Part shown: in pieces, positions 1-10,858 of the stretch | How the letters are laid out: each line of letters begins with the position of its first letter | Position numbering within the stretch: the first letter of the stretch is position 1 | Source: Erythroxylum novogranatense | Taxonomy: Eukaryota > Streptophyta > Magnoliopsida > Malpighiales > Erythroxylaceae | DNA: 64,000 nt | Direction of reading: 5' to 3' | Assembly (NCBI GenBank): GCA_029891385.1 | Contig: CM057233.1 | Span: 55,320,063 to 55,384,062, forward strand | The notes under the pieces: generated by a model | Told to the model about the DNA's origin: nothing | Database searches by the model: none | What the model saw: only the letters and a program-made list of their open reading frames with translations | Program-made: the position numbers and the translations under genes

Positions 1-2318
1 TCCTTCCCTTGAAAATCACCAAATTGTTCTCAGATGTTATCCGGGTCTTGATCAACGCGTTTACAATCTTCCCTCGCATCACAAGTCTGCTTCTATATGG
101 ATCGAACCGATGATGAACAAGATGATAAATCTCCTCATATCCAAGTCTCTGATCCTCAGGCTCGAGCTATAGAATTCAATCTTATTATGCATGCTACGAC
201 CCGCTTCAATACCCACTTCTGTTTCCACGGGGTGAATCAGGATGGCATCCTCGCATTAAGCGGTTAAATTCACAAACAAACAGCACCAATGGTTCTTATC
301 AAACAAGCGGTGCTCCTTTATGCACTTTTACTGAAGCAGCTGAATTATTTGCTCTCGAAAACATAGGTTAGTTGTGTGCTTATTCCCTTGGTTCCCAATA
401 TTGTCTAATTGGGCTAAATTAATTTATCATTTTTTCTTACTATTACTAATTACTCGAAGCGAACTCGAACATGGCGTAGTATCGCGAGAGTATTATCGCT
501 ATCGACTTAAAATGAGAAGTTATGATGAATCCATGCTTATCCACAGCTTAAGACTACTACAACAATTCGTTGTTGGTTCTTATATAAAGATTGAAACATC
601 ACGGCTTGACTTCCATAGGAAAAAATAGAACAAAATACGATCAGAAATTTTACAGGGTGTTTTAGATAGCGTTAATATTGGTCAAACTGAAGCTTCTACA
701 ATTGGCCGGCGAGTTGTCCTCCCAGCTTCATTTATCGGCAGCCCAAGGGACATGAAACGACGTTATCTGGATGCAATGGCTCTAGTGCAAAAATATGGCA
801 AACCAGATATTCTTCTCACTATGACTTGTAACCCTATGCGGAAGGAAATACAAGAGAATCTTAAATTCCACGAAAAAGCACAAGACATACCAGATTTATT
901 GTCCAGAGTGTTCAAGGCAAAATTTGAAATTCTGAAAAATGAGTTGATCAAAAAAGGAATATTCGGAGATGTTGCCGCATTTGTTTACGTAATTGAATTT
1001 CAAAAGTGTGGATTCCCTCATGCTCACTTGCTTCTAATACTTCAACCATAATTTAAGTTGTTGAATCCAGATTCCTATGATCAAATCATATTAGCTGAAA
1101 TACCTAATCCTGATCACAATTCCAGATTATATTCTCTTGTCATTAAGCATATGATCTACGGTCCTTGTGGTTTTATGAACAAACAGTGCCCTTGTATTAG
1201 AAATGGTGTATGCAAAAGTCATTACCCCAAGGATTTTACTCCTTTCACTGTCCATGGCGAAGATAGTTATCTGTGCTATAGACGTAGAGATAATGGAAGA
1301 AAAGTTAAAATTTCTAGACACGAGGTTGATAATAGATGGGTGGTTCCTCATAACCCGTACCTTCTGATGTTGCTTGACTGCCACATTAATGTTGAAATAT
1401 GTTCTACTGTGAAGCTTGTTAAATATTTATACAAATATGTATTTAAGGGCCACGACTTTGTGAACTTTAGCGTCAACGACCAAGAAACTAGGTCTGATAT
1501 TGAAGAAATCACTAATTTCCAAGAAGGCCGTTGGATTTCACCCCCCCGAAGCTTTATGGCGCATATATGAATTCCGCCTCGCAGAGATTAATCCATCCAT
1601 CTATATACTCCAAGTTCAACTTCCAGATCAACAATCTGTTTCCTTCGCAAAAGATGCTAATTTGTCTTATTTATTGAGGAATATTGACTTCTTCAAAACA
1701 ATGCTGACGGAATTTTTTAGGACCAATTCAACAAATCAAAAGGCTGCAGAAATGAAATGTCTGTATGCGGATTTCCCCCAACATTTTTTTTGGAATCAAA
1801 AAACAAGGACGTGGATAGAAAAAAAGCGGAGAAAAGTCATAGGACGATTAGTTACTGTTGACCCTCGAGAAGGAGAAAAGTATTACTTGAGATTATTGCT
1901 CGCAAATGTTAGAGGACCAACATCGTTTGACAACTTGTTAACTGTTGATGGTGAAAAGCTGAATTGTTCCAGGGATGCTGCACTGCAATTAGTATTGCTA
2001 GCATCTGACTCTTACATACAACAAACACTTGATGAAGCTGTCATATTTCAAATGCCAACATCCCTCAGATTGTTATTTGTTACACTCTTGTTCTATTGTT
2101 CACCGGCAAATCCTAGGGAACTCTGGGAAACTTTCACAGGCCACCTCTGCTCTGACTACCTATATGCTTATTCTTCCTCTAATACGTATACATATGATGA
2201 TATTACAAAAATGGCTCTTCAAGATATCAATAAATCTCTGGAACAAATGGGAAAAAGCTTAGCTGATTATCATTTCACTGAACATGAATTTCAGATCGAC
2301 ATCGCCAGAGCAGACTAA
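1..2318 (+). pseudogene. Helitron RepHel, N-terminal and HUH endonuclease part
   Basis: Front part of the Helitron transposase, which nicks and joins DNA strands through an HUH/tyrosine endonuclease. Visible blocks in order: YDPLQYPLLFP followed by RGESGWHP from 195; a probable intron near 366-465; LLQQFVVGSYIKIE at about 550-600; KPDILLTMTCNP at about 800-835; the HUH metal-binding motif FPHAHLLLI at 1013-1040; a cysteine-rich block from about 1162 (GPCG, CPC, GVC); and the tyrosine motif YLYKYVFKGHD at about 1426-1458. The frame shifts at a run of seven C (1541-1547), after which the reading continues as PPEALWRIYEF to 2318. It joins directly to the helicase half; the two are one protein in intact elements. 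The start is outside the window. Family assignment is firm; loss of function is inferred from the stops and shift. Confidence 0.85.
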
Positions 2319-3866
2319 GGACGTAGAAAGTGAGATGAATATAGAGATTGATGAACAAGACCTCTTATTACAATCAAAACTAAACAGCCAGCAAAAGCAC
2401 ATATTTGATTTAATAATGAATTCAGTTCTCACTTCAACGACTGCAAGTCATTTTATCGATAGTCCCGGGGGAACAGGTAAAACTTTTTTATATCGAGCTC
2501 TTCTTGGAAATTTACGATCACAAGGACATATTGCAATCGCATTCGTGACATCTGGCGTTGCTGCGTCAATTCTTCCAGGCGGTAGGACAGCTCACTCAAG
2601 ATTTAAAATCCCGCTTGATTTATCAAAGAAAAAAGTTTGTCAGTTGAGCAAACAGAGCAGTGTTGCAAAATTGATATTTGAATCCAGCCTTATTTTATGG
2701 GACGAGGCTTCCATGGCAAAATGAGAAGCCATCGAAGCATTTCACAGCTTACTTCAAGATATAATGAACTCTGATAAGCCTTTTGGAGGTAAAATTATTG
2801 TATTTGGTGGAGACTTTCGCGAAACATTGCCAGTTATTCACCAAGCAACGAAACAACAACTCATTGATTCAAGTCTTCTAAATTCACATCTCTGGTGCCA
2901 CATCTCTAAATTCTGTTTAACGACAAGTATGAGAGCTATCTCAAATCCAAATTTTTGTGATTTCTTATTGCGGGTTGGAGAAGGCGCTAAACCAATGGAT
3001 GAACAAGATCAAATATGTTTACCAAAAGAACTCATTATTCCTTACGACAACAAGGATCAATCTGTTAATAGGTCACTTCTTTTTTCATTAAACGACATAC
3101 TAACCTTTTTTCCCATTACGATTATACTTTCCTAATATACAATTATCCTCACTAGGTTATTGGAAATGTCTTCCCTAACCTAAGCTTATATTCATCCGAC
3201 CCATATCAGATGATAAACAGATGCGTGCTATGTCCAACGAATAGTTATGTTGATGAAATTAATGACATCATGATTCAAAAATTAACAGGAGATTTGCATT
3301 CATATGTGAGTTTTGACAAGACGGTTGATCGCAGACATCAAGCTAATTATCAAGATTTTCTCAATTCTTTGAACCCTAAAGGTCTACCTCCTCATAAGCT
3401 TTTGCTGAACGAAGGCTCTTCAATTATGCTTTTGAGAAATTTAAATCCAACGGAAGGATTATGCAATGGAACAAGGTTGATATGTAGACAACTAAAAGAT
3501 CATACAATTTCAGCTGAAATTATTTTTGGACCTCACAAAGGAAAAATCATTTTTATACCTAAGATTCCCTTGCAATCTCCGGAGAACGAAAAAAATGGAA
3601 TTCCTTTCATCAGAACACAATTTCCAATTAAATCATGTTTTGCAATGACTATAAACAAATCCTAAGGTCAAACACTTGATCATGTTGTAATTTATCTCCG
3701 TCAACCTGTATTCTCACACGGACAGTTATATGTAGCTCTGTCAAGGGCGCGAACTCCTGAATCAGTTAAAGTTCTTATTATTCCTGGAACTTTTCAATCT
3801 TCAGACTTCGAAAAAAAGACAAGGAATATTGTTTTCCGTGAAAATTTTCAATTAATCAAATTATAA
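2284..3866 (+). pseudogene. Helitron RepHel, PIF1-like helicase part
   Basis: C-terminal superfamily 1 helicase of the Helitron transposase, presumed to unwind DNA during rolling-circle transposition. Walker A GGTGKT lies near 2467-2484, Walker B LILWDEAS near 2689-2712, motif III FGGDFRETLPV near 2800-2835, and the C-terminal motif GQLYVALSRA near 3721-3750. Two in-frame stops interrupt it: TGA at 2722-2724, where the family has Arg after MAK, and TAA at 3663-3665, where it has Gln in KSQGQTL. Both fit single C-to-T changes. A probable intron lies near 3075-3160. The natural stop appears to be TAA at 3864-3866. Confidence 0.85.
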
Positions 3867-3998
3867 AACATCAAATTTCCTCTGAGGTATATTATTTGTT
3901 TGTTTTCTGAGTTCACATAATTCGATTTTATACGCATAATTATTTGTCTTGGCTTGACCATCCAACATTTTCTTTCAGCATGGATAATCGTTTATTGA

Positions 3999-6336
3999 TG
4001 AAGAATATTTTCCCTGGAGTGCAATCATGGTCTTGTCAAGTGATGGTCCAAGAAAAACAATGCTTCGGTTAATTCACCGACTAAAAGACAAAAGTTTGTC
4101 TTCTGCGATTCTGAGTTATATCAATTACACTTTCTTCCTTTTACATTTTATCAACTTACCTATCGATAATTCCTTCATAATTAACAGGGATCGCAAGTTG
4201 AGGGTATCATATTCAACAATGATATCCAAAGAATTGGGGACATCTTACAGCCGTGTCAGGAATATATCATTTCTAATGCAATTGTCAAATCAATTCTCCC
4301 TTAGTATCAAACTAAAAATTTGAAGATACGGTGGATTCTCACAAGTCGCACGGTCATTGAACCTGTCACACAAGACGATGCAATCATCCCTCTGATTTTC
4401 AACTTCACACCTTTCCAAAGTCTTATGGATTATTTGGATGACAAGCAAAAATCTGTTGGTTAGATGCTTAATACATTTGTTCATACAATCTTACAAAAAC
4501 TTTTCCGTTAGTGATTACATTAATCTTTAACACATGATAGATATTATAGCCATCGTCGTTGAAGTGTTGGAAAAAAAAGATGTCATGAGAGACGGAAAAG
4601 CTTCAACTGTCCATAAATTTGTTATCATGAATAAAGAGTAATTCTCACTCTGTATCTTTGTTACTATTTTGCGTCAGAGATAAAAAAATTTAACATCTTC
4701 TCGTAATCTCTTGTTTTTTTAGGCAACAAACAGTCATACTATCGCTTTGGAATTGTTTTGTTGAGAACAAGGGCCAGAAGATTATGGAATCATTTCACTC
4801 TCATCCAGTTATTGTTTGCACAAAGCTCAAAGGCAATTTCTTTAACATTTTTTTTCCTTCCTCATAATAACACATCTTACTCTGTCCCTTTTCATTCTAT
4901 CTCAAAAAATGATTTTGAAATGTTAGCTGTTGCATTGTCAACATGGTTCGACTCAACCATCCTCGTTGACCCACCCATACAAGAAGTTGCCGATCTCAAA
5001 AATTGGTAATCCATTATGTTACGTAAAACCTTTCTAACATTTTGTTACAAATTATATACAAATTTTAAAATTTCTTTATTTTGTCACCTACATAATTATT
5101 ATGTTACAGGGCACAACGAAATAACAGCCACATCAAAAACCTCGTCAGTGGAAAATCTTACTTTAGATATAATCCTCGTATATCTTTTGGATCTCTCCAG
5201 AATATCACCAAGAACATGTCTCTAGATTCTACCCCCAAGGTAATCGCATCTGCATATTCCAGTGACATATTGAATTTGAAACTTCTTCCTCTGAACATTC
5301 TTATCAACTTTTCCTTAGATATCATGGATTGAAGCCAAAATTTCCTTTCAGCACATTTTGTAAAAATTTTGGTATATGGCATGCAACAAATGCTTCCGGT
5401 CTACAGCTGCTGCATCTAGAGTTCTCTTCACTTGTAATTACTGTAGAGAAAACGGACAGCAGAGCCAAGGTTTCTGCCTTCTATTTGCAATCTTCCATTT
5501 CTTGCTTATTCCTTCTGTGTCCATTCCATAATTTTCGCATCACTTTTTTACTTCCATGTCACCTGCACTACATTTTTGCCCACGCTCCTCCTTTTTGACT
5601 ATTCTGACTTTATTGAATAGATGCCGATATGACATGAATTTGACCGACGAAATCGAAACTATAACGGCTTCCATTTTCGGCGACCTCGCTGAGAAACTAT
5701 TAAACTTAACCGCCGTTGAAGCTATGAAATATTATAATGAGGTTATATTTTCCCTTCGTTCTTTCATCTACATTTTCGCTAAATCATTTCAAATATCTTC
5801 ATCTACTTATTCCATCGACAATGGACATTTTTTGTTTTCCGTTATAAGAACATGGATCTCCCCTTGGAGAAACTGTATGCACAATTGAAAAGCGATACCT
5901 TTCTTCTCCATGTGAAACCAAGAACACTTTCGGTCTTCGGATGGGGTGCAACGATTCTTCGTTGTTTATCGCCGTAAAACCGATGCTCATGAACTACAAG
6001 ACTTCACTTTCACCCCTCTCGGTGCTTTTTATTCTTACTTCATCTTGATTTTATCTATAACATCATCTTTAATTATTTCTGTATGTGCCATTTAGTTTGA
6101 ATTCATCTCCCCTTATATCGCTTGCTTAATATATATTGATTTCTGATATTTTCAGAAAAAATCCTAAATCTTCTTCATCAGCTAAACAATGTCTCGAAAA
6201 AAGATTCTACGATGCTGAATACCACTTGCCGTCACAAATGGATAAGCCGATCAGCAGCAGCGAATGCACACCACAATCAGACGCACAATCTACAACAGAT
6301 ACTCGTCGTAATAGGAAAAAACTCAAATTCTCATAA
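3999..6336 (+). pseudogene. RPA1-like single-stranded DNA-binding protein carried by the Helitron
   Basis: Helitron-borne homologue of the 70-kDa subunit of replication protein A, which binds ssDNA. Exon-like blocks are separated by AT-rich introns. An OB-fold block reads GSQVEGIIFNNDIQRIGD near 4190-4240, then WILTSRTVIEPV near 4330, QQTVILSLWNCFVENKG near 4725-4775, and a C4 zinc-finger block (CNKC ... CNYC) near 5385-5445. After another intron comes CRYDMNLTDEIETITASIFG near 5622-5680, the usual RPA1 C-terminal OB fold, then LYAQLKSDTFLLHVKPRT near 5874-5927. The last exon ends RRNRKKLKFS at 6336. In-frame stops such as TAA just before FWYMACNKC indicate decay. Exon borders were not resolved base by base. 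Confidence 0.75.
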
Positions 6337-6341
6337 CTTTC

Positions 6342-6739
6342 GACTTGTATTTATAACTTTTGTCTCTAACTGCTTCTTGATTCTTTCTTCTTGAATCTTG
6401 AAAGAAACGGTTATTCAGTTGAGATCTGTAGCTAACTCAAACTGATTCTTGCATGTGCTTTCATCTGCTTTGTCAACTTCATTTGTGTTGTTAACTTCGT
6501 CTGTGTTGTTAACTTCGTCTGTGTTGTCAACTTCGTCTGTGTTGTCAACTTCGTCTATGTTGTTAACTTCGTCTGTGTTGTCAACTTCGTCTGTGTTGTC
6601 AACTTCGTCTGTGTTGTCAACTTCGTCTGTGTTTGTATCTCTTCGCATACTTCGTCTGCTTTTCTGACTTCGTCTACTTTTCAACTTCGTCTGTTTTTCT
6701 GACTTCGTCTATTTTTTTAACTTCTTCTATTTTTCAACT
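6342..6739 (-). mobile_element. Sirevirus LTR fragment
   Basis: This matches the interior of the LTR at 8086-9032 (compare 6345-6450 with 8600-8705), including the block around gaaacggtta and gtaactaactca. It carries an expanded minisatellite and is joined on the right to a pol fragment of the same family. No intact ends are present. Confidence 0.65.
6472..6645. repeat. 18-bp minisatellite in Sirevirus LTR
   Basis: About nine to ten tandem copies of an 18-bp unit, gtcaacttcgtctgtgtt with small variants (gtt/gtc, tct/tat). On the minus strand it reads as a TDEVDN peptide repeat, which is a shadow of the repeat and not a gene. Related but shorter GTCTG-core arrays occur in other copies of this LTR (8700-8960; 24780-24880 and 33190-33290 as GACGCA). 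Confidence 0.85.
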
Positions 6740-7073
6740 CCGTCTGTTTTTCTCTTGCATGGATAAAATCCAAGCTTCGTCCTCCTTCAGAGGTCTCTCC
6801 AATAATTAGCTCCTCTGGATGAGAACTCCTATACTTCCAATCTTTTTTCAATCCACTGGTTTGTGGAATATCCTCAACCTTATCTATCTCAGTTCCTGAT
6901 GATGGAGTTTCTATTATATAATCTAATTTCTTTAAAGCGCTTCCACTCCCCATGTCATGTTCCTTATGGGGTTGGGAATTATCATCAAACTTGACATGGA
7001 TGGTTTTCTCAACTGTCTTCGAAATAAGATTGTAAACTCGAAAAGCCTTAGATGAAGATGAGTAGCCTACAAA
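6740..7073 (-). pseudogene. copia pol fragment (integrase C-terminus to RT linker)
   Basis: Minus-strand reading gives GYSSSSKAFRVYNLISKTVE, then IHVKFDDNSQPHKE and a linker rich in Glu and Ser. The same block occurs at 28330-28490 (GYSLSSKAFRVYNLTSKTVE) in the longer Sirevirus copy, so this is a pol fragment of that family. It is truncated on both sides: LTR sequence on the left and a hairpin repeat on the right. Confidence 0.75.
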
Positions 7074-7075
7074 CA

Positions 7076-7183
7076 TTCCTGACAGATAATCTAGTGGAAA
7101 GTCTTCAACACGTTGGCGAAAAAATGACAAACAACCAAGGTGTTGAAGACTTTCCACTAAATTATCTGTCCAATATAACAACA
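7076..7183. repeat. Hairpin-forming inverted repeat
   Basis: Two inverted arms of roughly 33 bp (around gataatctagtggaaagtc and gactttccactaaattatc) flank a short spacer containing ggcgaaaaaatgacaaac. Single-arm relatives occur at about 12593-12640, 14935-14984 and 15295-15345. The right arm ends in ccaatataaca, and the relative at 14984 ends ccagtataaca, so this could be the terminal segment of an unidentified LTR or MITE. Confidence 0.6.
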
Positions 7184-7704
7184 TTCTTCATCGTAATATG
7201 GACTAACGATTCAGCTACCGTCTGCTTTTGCTTTCGTCTGCTTTTCAACCTTCCGTCTGTTTTTCTTCTTTCGTCTACTTTTCAACGTCTGACTTTCACT
7301 TCGTCTTACTCTTTTCATCATTTAACAAAAACCTGTTTCGACATAAACTAACTTTGAATACAAAAATATGAAAAATCGAAATGATGCGTTGATCGTCTGC
7401 TTTTCAACTTCTTACTTTGGTCGTCTTTCATGTTACCAGTGCTTCCTCTTACTTTTGTCTCCGCGCTTCGTCTTATTTTTCTCTCAACACTTCCTCTTAT
7501 CTTTGCTTCTCTGTTTCTTCTCACTTTTCTCTTCGCGCTTCCTCTTACTTATATTTTTCCACTTCAACTTATTTTTGCTTCTTCGCGCTTCCTCTTGTTC
7601 TTCTTTATTTAAAGCATTTCACTTGATGTCATTTCCAACTCGCATTAAATTTCAGTTACCAATTCCATAATCCTTCTTGGAGTATACGAATTGACTAATC
7701 CTTC
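7184..7704. other. Pyrimidine-rich mosaic with GTCTG-core repeats
   Basis: No gene. Irregular repeats of cttttcaacttcgtctg-like sequence dominate 7200-7320, and a second C/T-rich stretch (cttcctctt, cttcgcgcttcc) fills 7390-7610. The first part resembles the expanded minisatellite of the Sirevirus LTR. Open frames here are composition artefacts. Confidence 0.5.
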
Positions 7705-8080
7705 TTGGAAAACATGCGACTTGCAATCACTCTTAGTTTGACTCTTGCTTCCTCTTTTTCTCTACACATGTATACTATTTTTAACGTATCTCTAGACAAA
7801 TCGTTTCTGTTTCACTTTATCATCTTCCAGTACTGCCCCTCATTTAATACAGTGGAACTCTTCAACTTTAATTTTTATTACGCCGACTATATATCTTCCC
7901 TGCCAGACGCCCTGCTGATACCTCTATATCTAAACTTTGAAACCTTTCTCCTCTTAACTTCGATCAAACAATTCCTACCCTCTTCTTTTGTCTTCTTCTT
8001 CTTTAACCTAAATACATCACATCCTTCATTGCAAGAAGATAACAACAATCAAACTTACGTCTTCTATTTCAACCAGCAAA
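7705..8080. repeat. Dispersed repeat, copy 1
   Basis: Contains cagtactgcccctcattta followed by an AT-rich TATA-like stretch (ctctatatctaaac) and aacaattcctaccctcttct. Diverged copies lie at about 12700-12835 and 15730-15990. The Sirevirus LTR at 8086 is inserted right after ttcaaccagcaaagaac, whereas the copy ending near 15990 continues uninterrupted. The parent element was not recognised; the TATA-like stretch suggests an LTR or promoter fragment. Confidence 0.55.
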
Positions 8081-8085
8081 GAACA

Positions 8086-9032
8086 TGAAGTGAAGCACAA
8101 GTTAATACAATACTTAGAAACAATATTAGAATGCACGAGAAGGGGGGGTTGAATTTTGTATTCCCCTTTTTGAAAATTCTTTCAAAGCCATTTGTTAGAA
8201 GTAAAAAAAAATTCTTTTCAGAATTTTGATAGATTCTAATTGCTCAAAACTTTGTTTACTAATTAAGTAATGATAACGTTTGAATCTAAAATATAGAGAT
8301 ATAGAGTGAGAGTTGTTGACAAAGAGATTTATCCTGGTTCACCCCAAACCGTGGGCTACGTGCAGCCCTCAGAGTTTCTTCTGAGATTTCAGTATCTCTT
8401 CAATCGTTACAAGTATTCTTTGCGAGCCTCTTCAGGTCTCTACAACCAGTATTCTTTCACACTTAGCCTCTGCAGGCTATCTGCACTACTTTCTCTCAGA
8501 AAAGTATTTAAACGCTTGTTACAGTAAAATAGCTCTCGGCTAAATTTGCACTTAATGCTTTTACGATCACTTTTTCTCACGTTGTCTAACTTTGCTATCT
8601 TCGACTTCGACTTGAATTTATAGCCTTCGTCTCGAACTGCTTCTTGATTCTTGTTTCTTGAATCTTTAAAGAAACGGTTAATCAGTTGAGTTCTGTAACT
8701 AACTCAGACTGACTCTTGCGTCTGCTTTTCTATACGCGTCTTCGTCTGTTTTTCTTAGCGTCTGCGTCTGCGTCTTCTTTTCTTTGCGTTTGTGTCTGCG
8801 TCTGCATAACTTCGTCTGTCTTGACTTCGTCTGTGTTCGACTTCGTCTATATTTGACATCGTCTGTGTTCGACGTTGTCTGTCTGACTTCGTCTGTGTTG
8901 AAATCGTCTGTGTTCGACTTCATCTGTCTTCAACTTCGTCTATGTTCGACTTCGTCTGTCTGACTTCCTTTTTATTTGTTTTCTTTGTTATACATCAAAA
9001 TCATTTTTAAGTAAAGTCATTTGGACTTAACA
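8086..9032 (-). repeat. 3' LTR of Sirevirus copy 1
   Basis: 947 bp, with ends tgaagtgaag and gacttaaca in window orientation. It is the same length as the 5' LTR of copy 2 and matches it in reverse complement, including gcacgagaagggggg near 8137-8151 and aaaatcattttt near the right end. A GTCTG-rich minisatellite fills about 8700-8960. Confidence 0.85.
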
Positions 9033-9046
9033 ATCTCCCCCTTTTT
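9033..9046 (-). promoter_or_regulatory. Polypurine tract
   Basis: Reverse complement reads aaaaagggggagat, directly next to the LTR, as in copy 2 at 32940-32953. It primes plus-strand DNA synthesis in this family. Confidence 0.8.
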
Positions 9047-9250
9047 GATGATAACAAATTATATACAAAAGAAAAAATACAACGTTATGAAAAAGAAAAA
9101 ATAAAAACTTATCTTCAAAACTTCTTCTTTGACTTCTTCCTTTCTTCATCTGCTACATTCACACCTTCTTTTCTGAACATCCTCTTCTGGTCTGCTCTCT
9201 TCTCCCTTTGTTCATTCTCTTCTCCCCCTATTTGTTATAATAAAAAATGA

Positions 9251-10857
9251 TTAAGGACGACGACTCTTCAGTAGTTCTGTCATCATCTTCTTCAGATCAA
9301 TCATCGTCTCTTTGATCTCATTGACTTCCCCGCATAATCTGCTGAGTTCATCTTAGGAGTCACTCGGTAAGGAGGATTGATCTTCATCTGCTGAGGGAGC
9401 AATTAACGGAATTGTAGTAGTATAAGCATCAGAGATCGGAGTGTACTCTTCATTAAGTACAATAAACGGTGGACGAATAAACGTATCAGCTTTAGGAAGA
9501 TCTAAGTCAAATGGAGCAGGCAGCATCAGTAACTGTCTTCCTTGCAGGGGTAACGCTTCTGTTTGAATAGACAGTGTATTAGATAGGGGTCTAATACGCA
9601 GAACTGTCTGAACAAGGGATTCAGTGAATGTCCCTGTGATTATTCTTCCCCCCACTGGATAGTCTTCTTGCTTATCAGTATAGCTGCAGCTTGCATCATC
9701 TTTGTTTTGTGTAGAAGTGCATGCCTCATTTATTTTCCGCACTTCTTCTGCTATTTGATCTGCGGACAGATCATCACTATCTTCTTTAGGAAATAGCTTC
9801 GATTTCCCCTTATTGAAATTCAATGGATATTGTGGCTATATGTCTGGTACAACCTTTATTATAGTCTGTTCTGTGACTGGATAAATAGTGCACGGACGAG
9901 AAGACATTTGCGTAGGGTATGGCCTTATAGCAGCGTACCTTAAAGTATCATAGAAGTTTCTTTTGTCTCCATTCAAAATGTGCCATGACTCACTATTTAT
10001 CAAAATAGGTTGGAAGACAACCTTTATTTTTCTTCTGAGTTGGCTGAAGATAGCGATTGCAATACTCCTTCTTGTCACAATCTCAACCAGTCTGACTTCA
10101 AGCTTATCCTTTCTTAAAAATTCAGAATAGTCATGAACGATTAGACTAGATTCAATAGCTACTTCCACTGGTGTCCTCACTGAAGTTCAATCTGCTGTAA
10201 CTTCAGGTTGATCATTAACAGGAGTAGGCTGAACCAGGTTAAGCTCCACTGGTTGCTTAACAGGGAATTCCTGAACTCTGCTTTGCTCATTTTCTTTCTC
10301 TTTTTGAGCAGCATCAGAGATTTCTTTCTTCCGACTAACTTCCCTGGCAGTCTTCCGCACTGCCTCTGTTAGTCTTGAAGTTTTCTCCGCTTGAGCTTTT
10401 TCTCTTCTGGCTTCCGCCTTTCTCTTCTTCTTGATCTCCTTGGTTTTTCTGACTGTATCCTCTTCCAGAATAGAGACTAAGGATCTTGTTACTCTAGGTG
10501 CACCAGATGGAGAGGATTGTGCTTGACTCTGTTCTCTGGCATTCTTTTCTTCTTGTTGCCTAAGAGTCCGAATCATCGGTGATCTCTTTTCCTTCTTTAT
10601 AGCTTCACTTAGAAGACTTTCTCCTTGTCTTTTTAGCGCACCTTGTTCTGTCCTCCGGGATTGGCTTTCTTCGATTTGAGGACTCGCCTGTTTTATCAGT
10701 GGTCTTCCTGACACTTTCCTTATTTCATCCGCAGGCGATCTCATACTCACTTAAGCTTGAGAACTTGAAGCGGGAGTCTTCTTCGTTGCACGCTCCCCCT
10801 CAGTCCTTGTTCTTCTTAAAGAGTCGGCTTCTTCTTTGATCACTGTCTTCAGACCCA
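9251..10857 (-). pseudogene. Sirevirus ORF2, basic/coiled-coil part (ORF2b)
   Basis: Lies after pol and directly after ORF2a: the ORF2a stop TGA is followed in frame by ATG (10855-10857). Reading segments: MGLKTVIKEE to about 10750; a long charged region (10187-10750) with a nuclear-localisation-like cluster KEIKKKRKAEARREK; a segment with LVEIVTRRSIAIAIFSQL (9836-10180); and a C-terminal part with LQGRQLLMLPAPFDLDLP (9353-9823), ending in a heptad-like stretch EIKETMIDLKKMMTEL before TAA at about 9251. Stops at about 10750, 9836 and 9351 interrupt it. The same domain order is visible at 31100-32752. No transmembrane segment or signal peptide is visible. Function unknown. Confidence 0.6.
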
Positions 10858-10858
10858 T

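Larger units (their letters stand above)
1..6341 (+). mobile_element. Helitron, autonomous type, decayed, 5' end outside window
   Basis: A rolling-circle transposon remnant holding two genes in the same direction: a Rep-helicase (RepHel) followed by a replication protein A large-subunit-like gene. This order is typical of plant Helitrons. The 5' terminus lies left of the window. The 3' terminus was not found: just after the RPA stop the sequence passes into Sirevirus LTR-like DNA at about 6342, so the Helitron end (hairpin plus CTRR) was probably lost or overwritten. Several stops and at least one frameshift show that it is dead, unless some are consensus errors. Confidence 0.85.

Noticed and set aside
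6472..6645. CRISPR-like array
   Set aside because: Units are contiguous with no unique spacers, and the context is a plant LTR.
6415..6684. Protein with TDEVDN repeats on the minus strand
   Set aside because: The frame is entirely an 18-bp minisatellite inside an LTR; the other strand reads an equally open STSSVL repeat.
7368..7670. Overlapping Phe/Leu/Ser-rich frames resembling membrane proteins
   Set aside because: C/T-rich simple sequence keeps several frames open at once; no conserved motif.
7705..8088. 127-codon open frame on the plus strand
   Set aside because: It lies in a pyrimidine-rich dispersed repeat; the diverged copies at 12700 and 15730 do not keep the frame.
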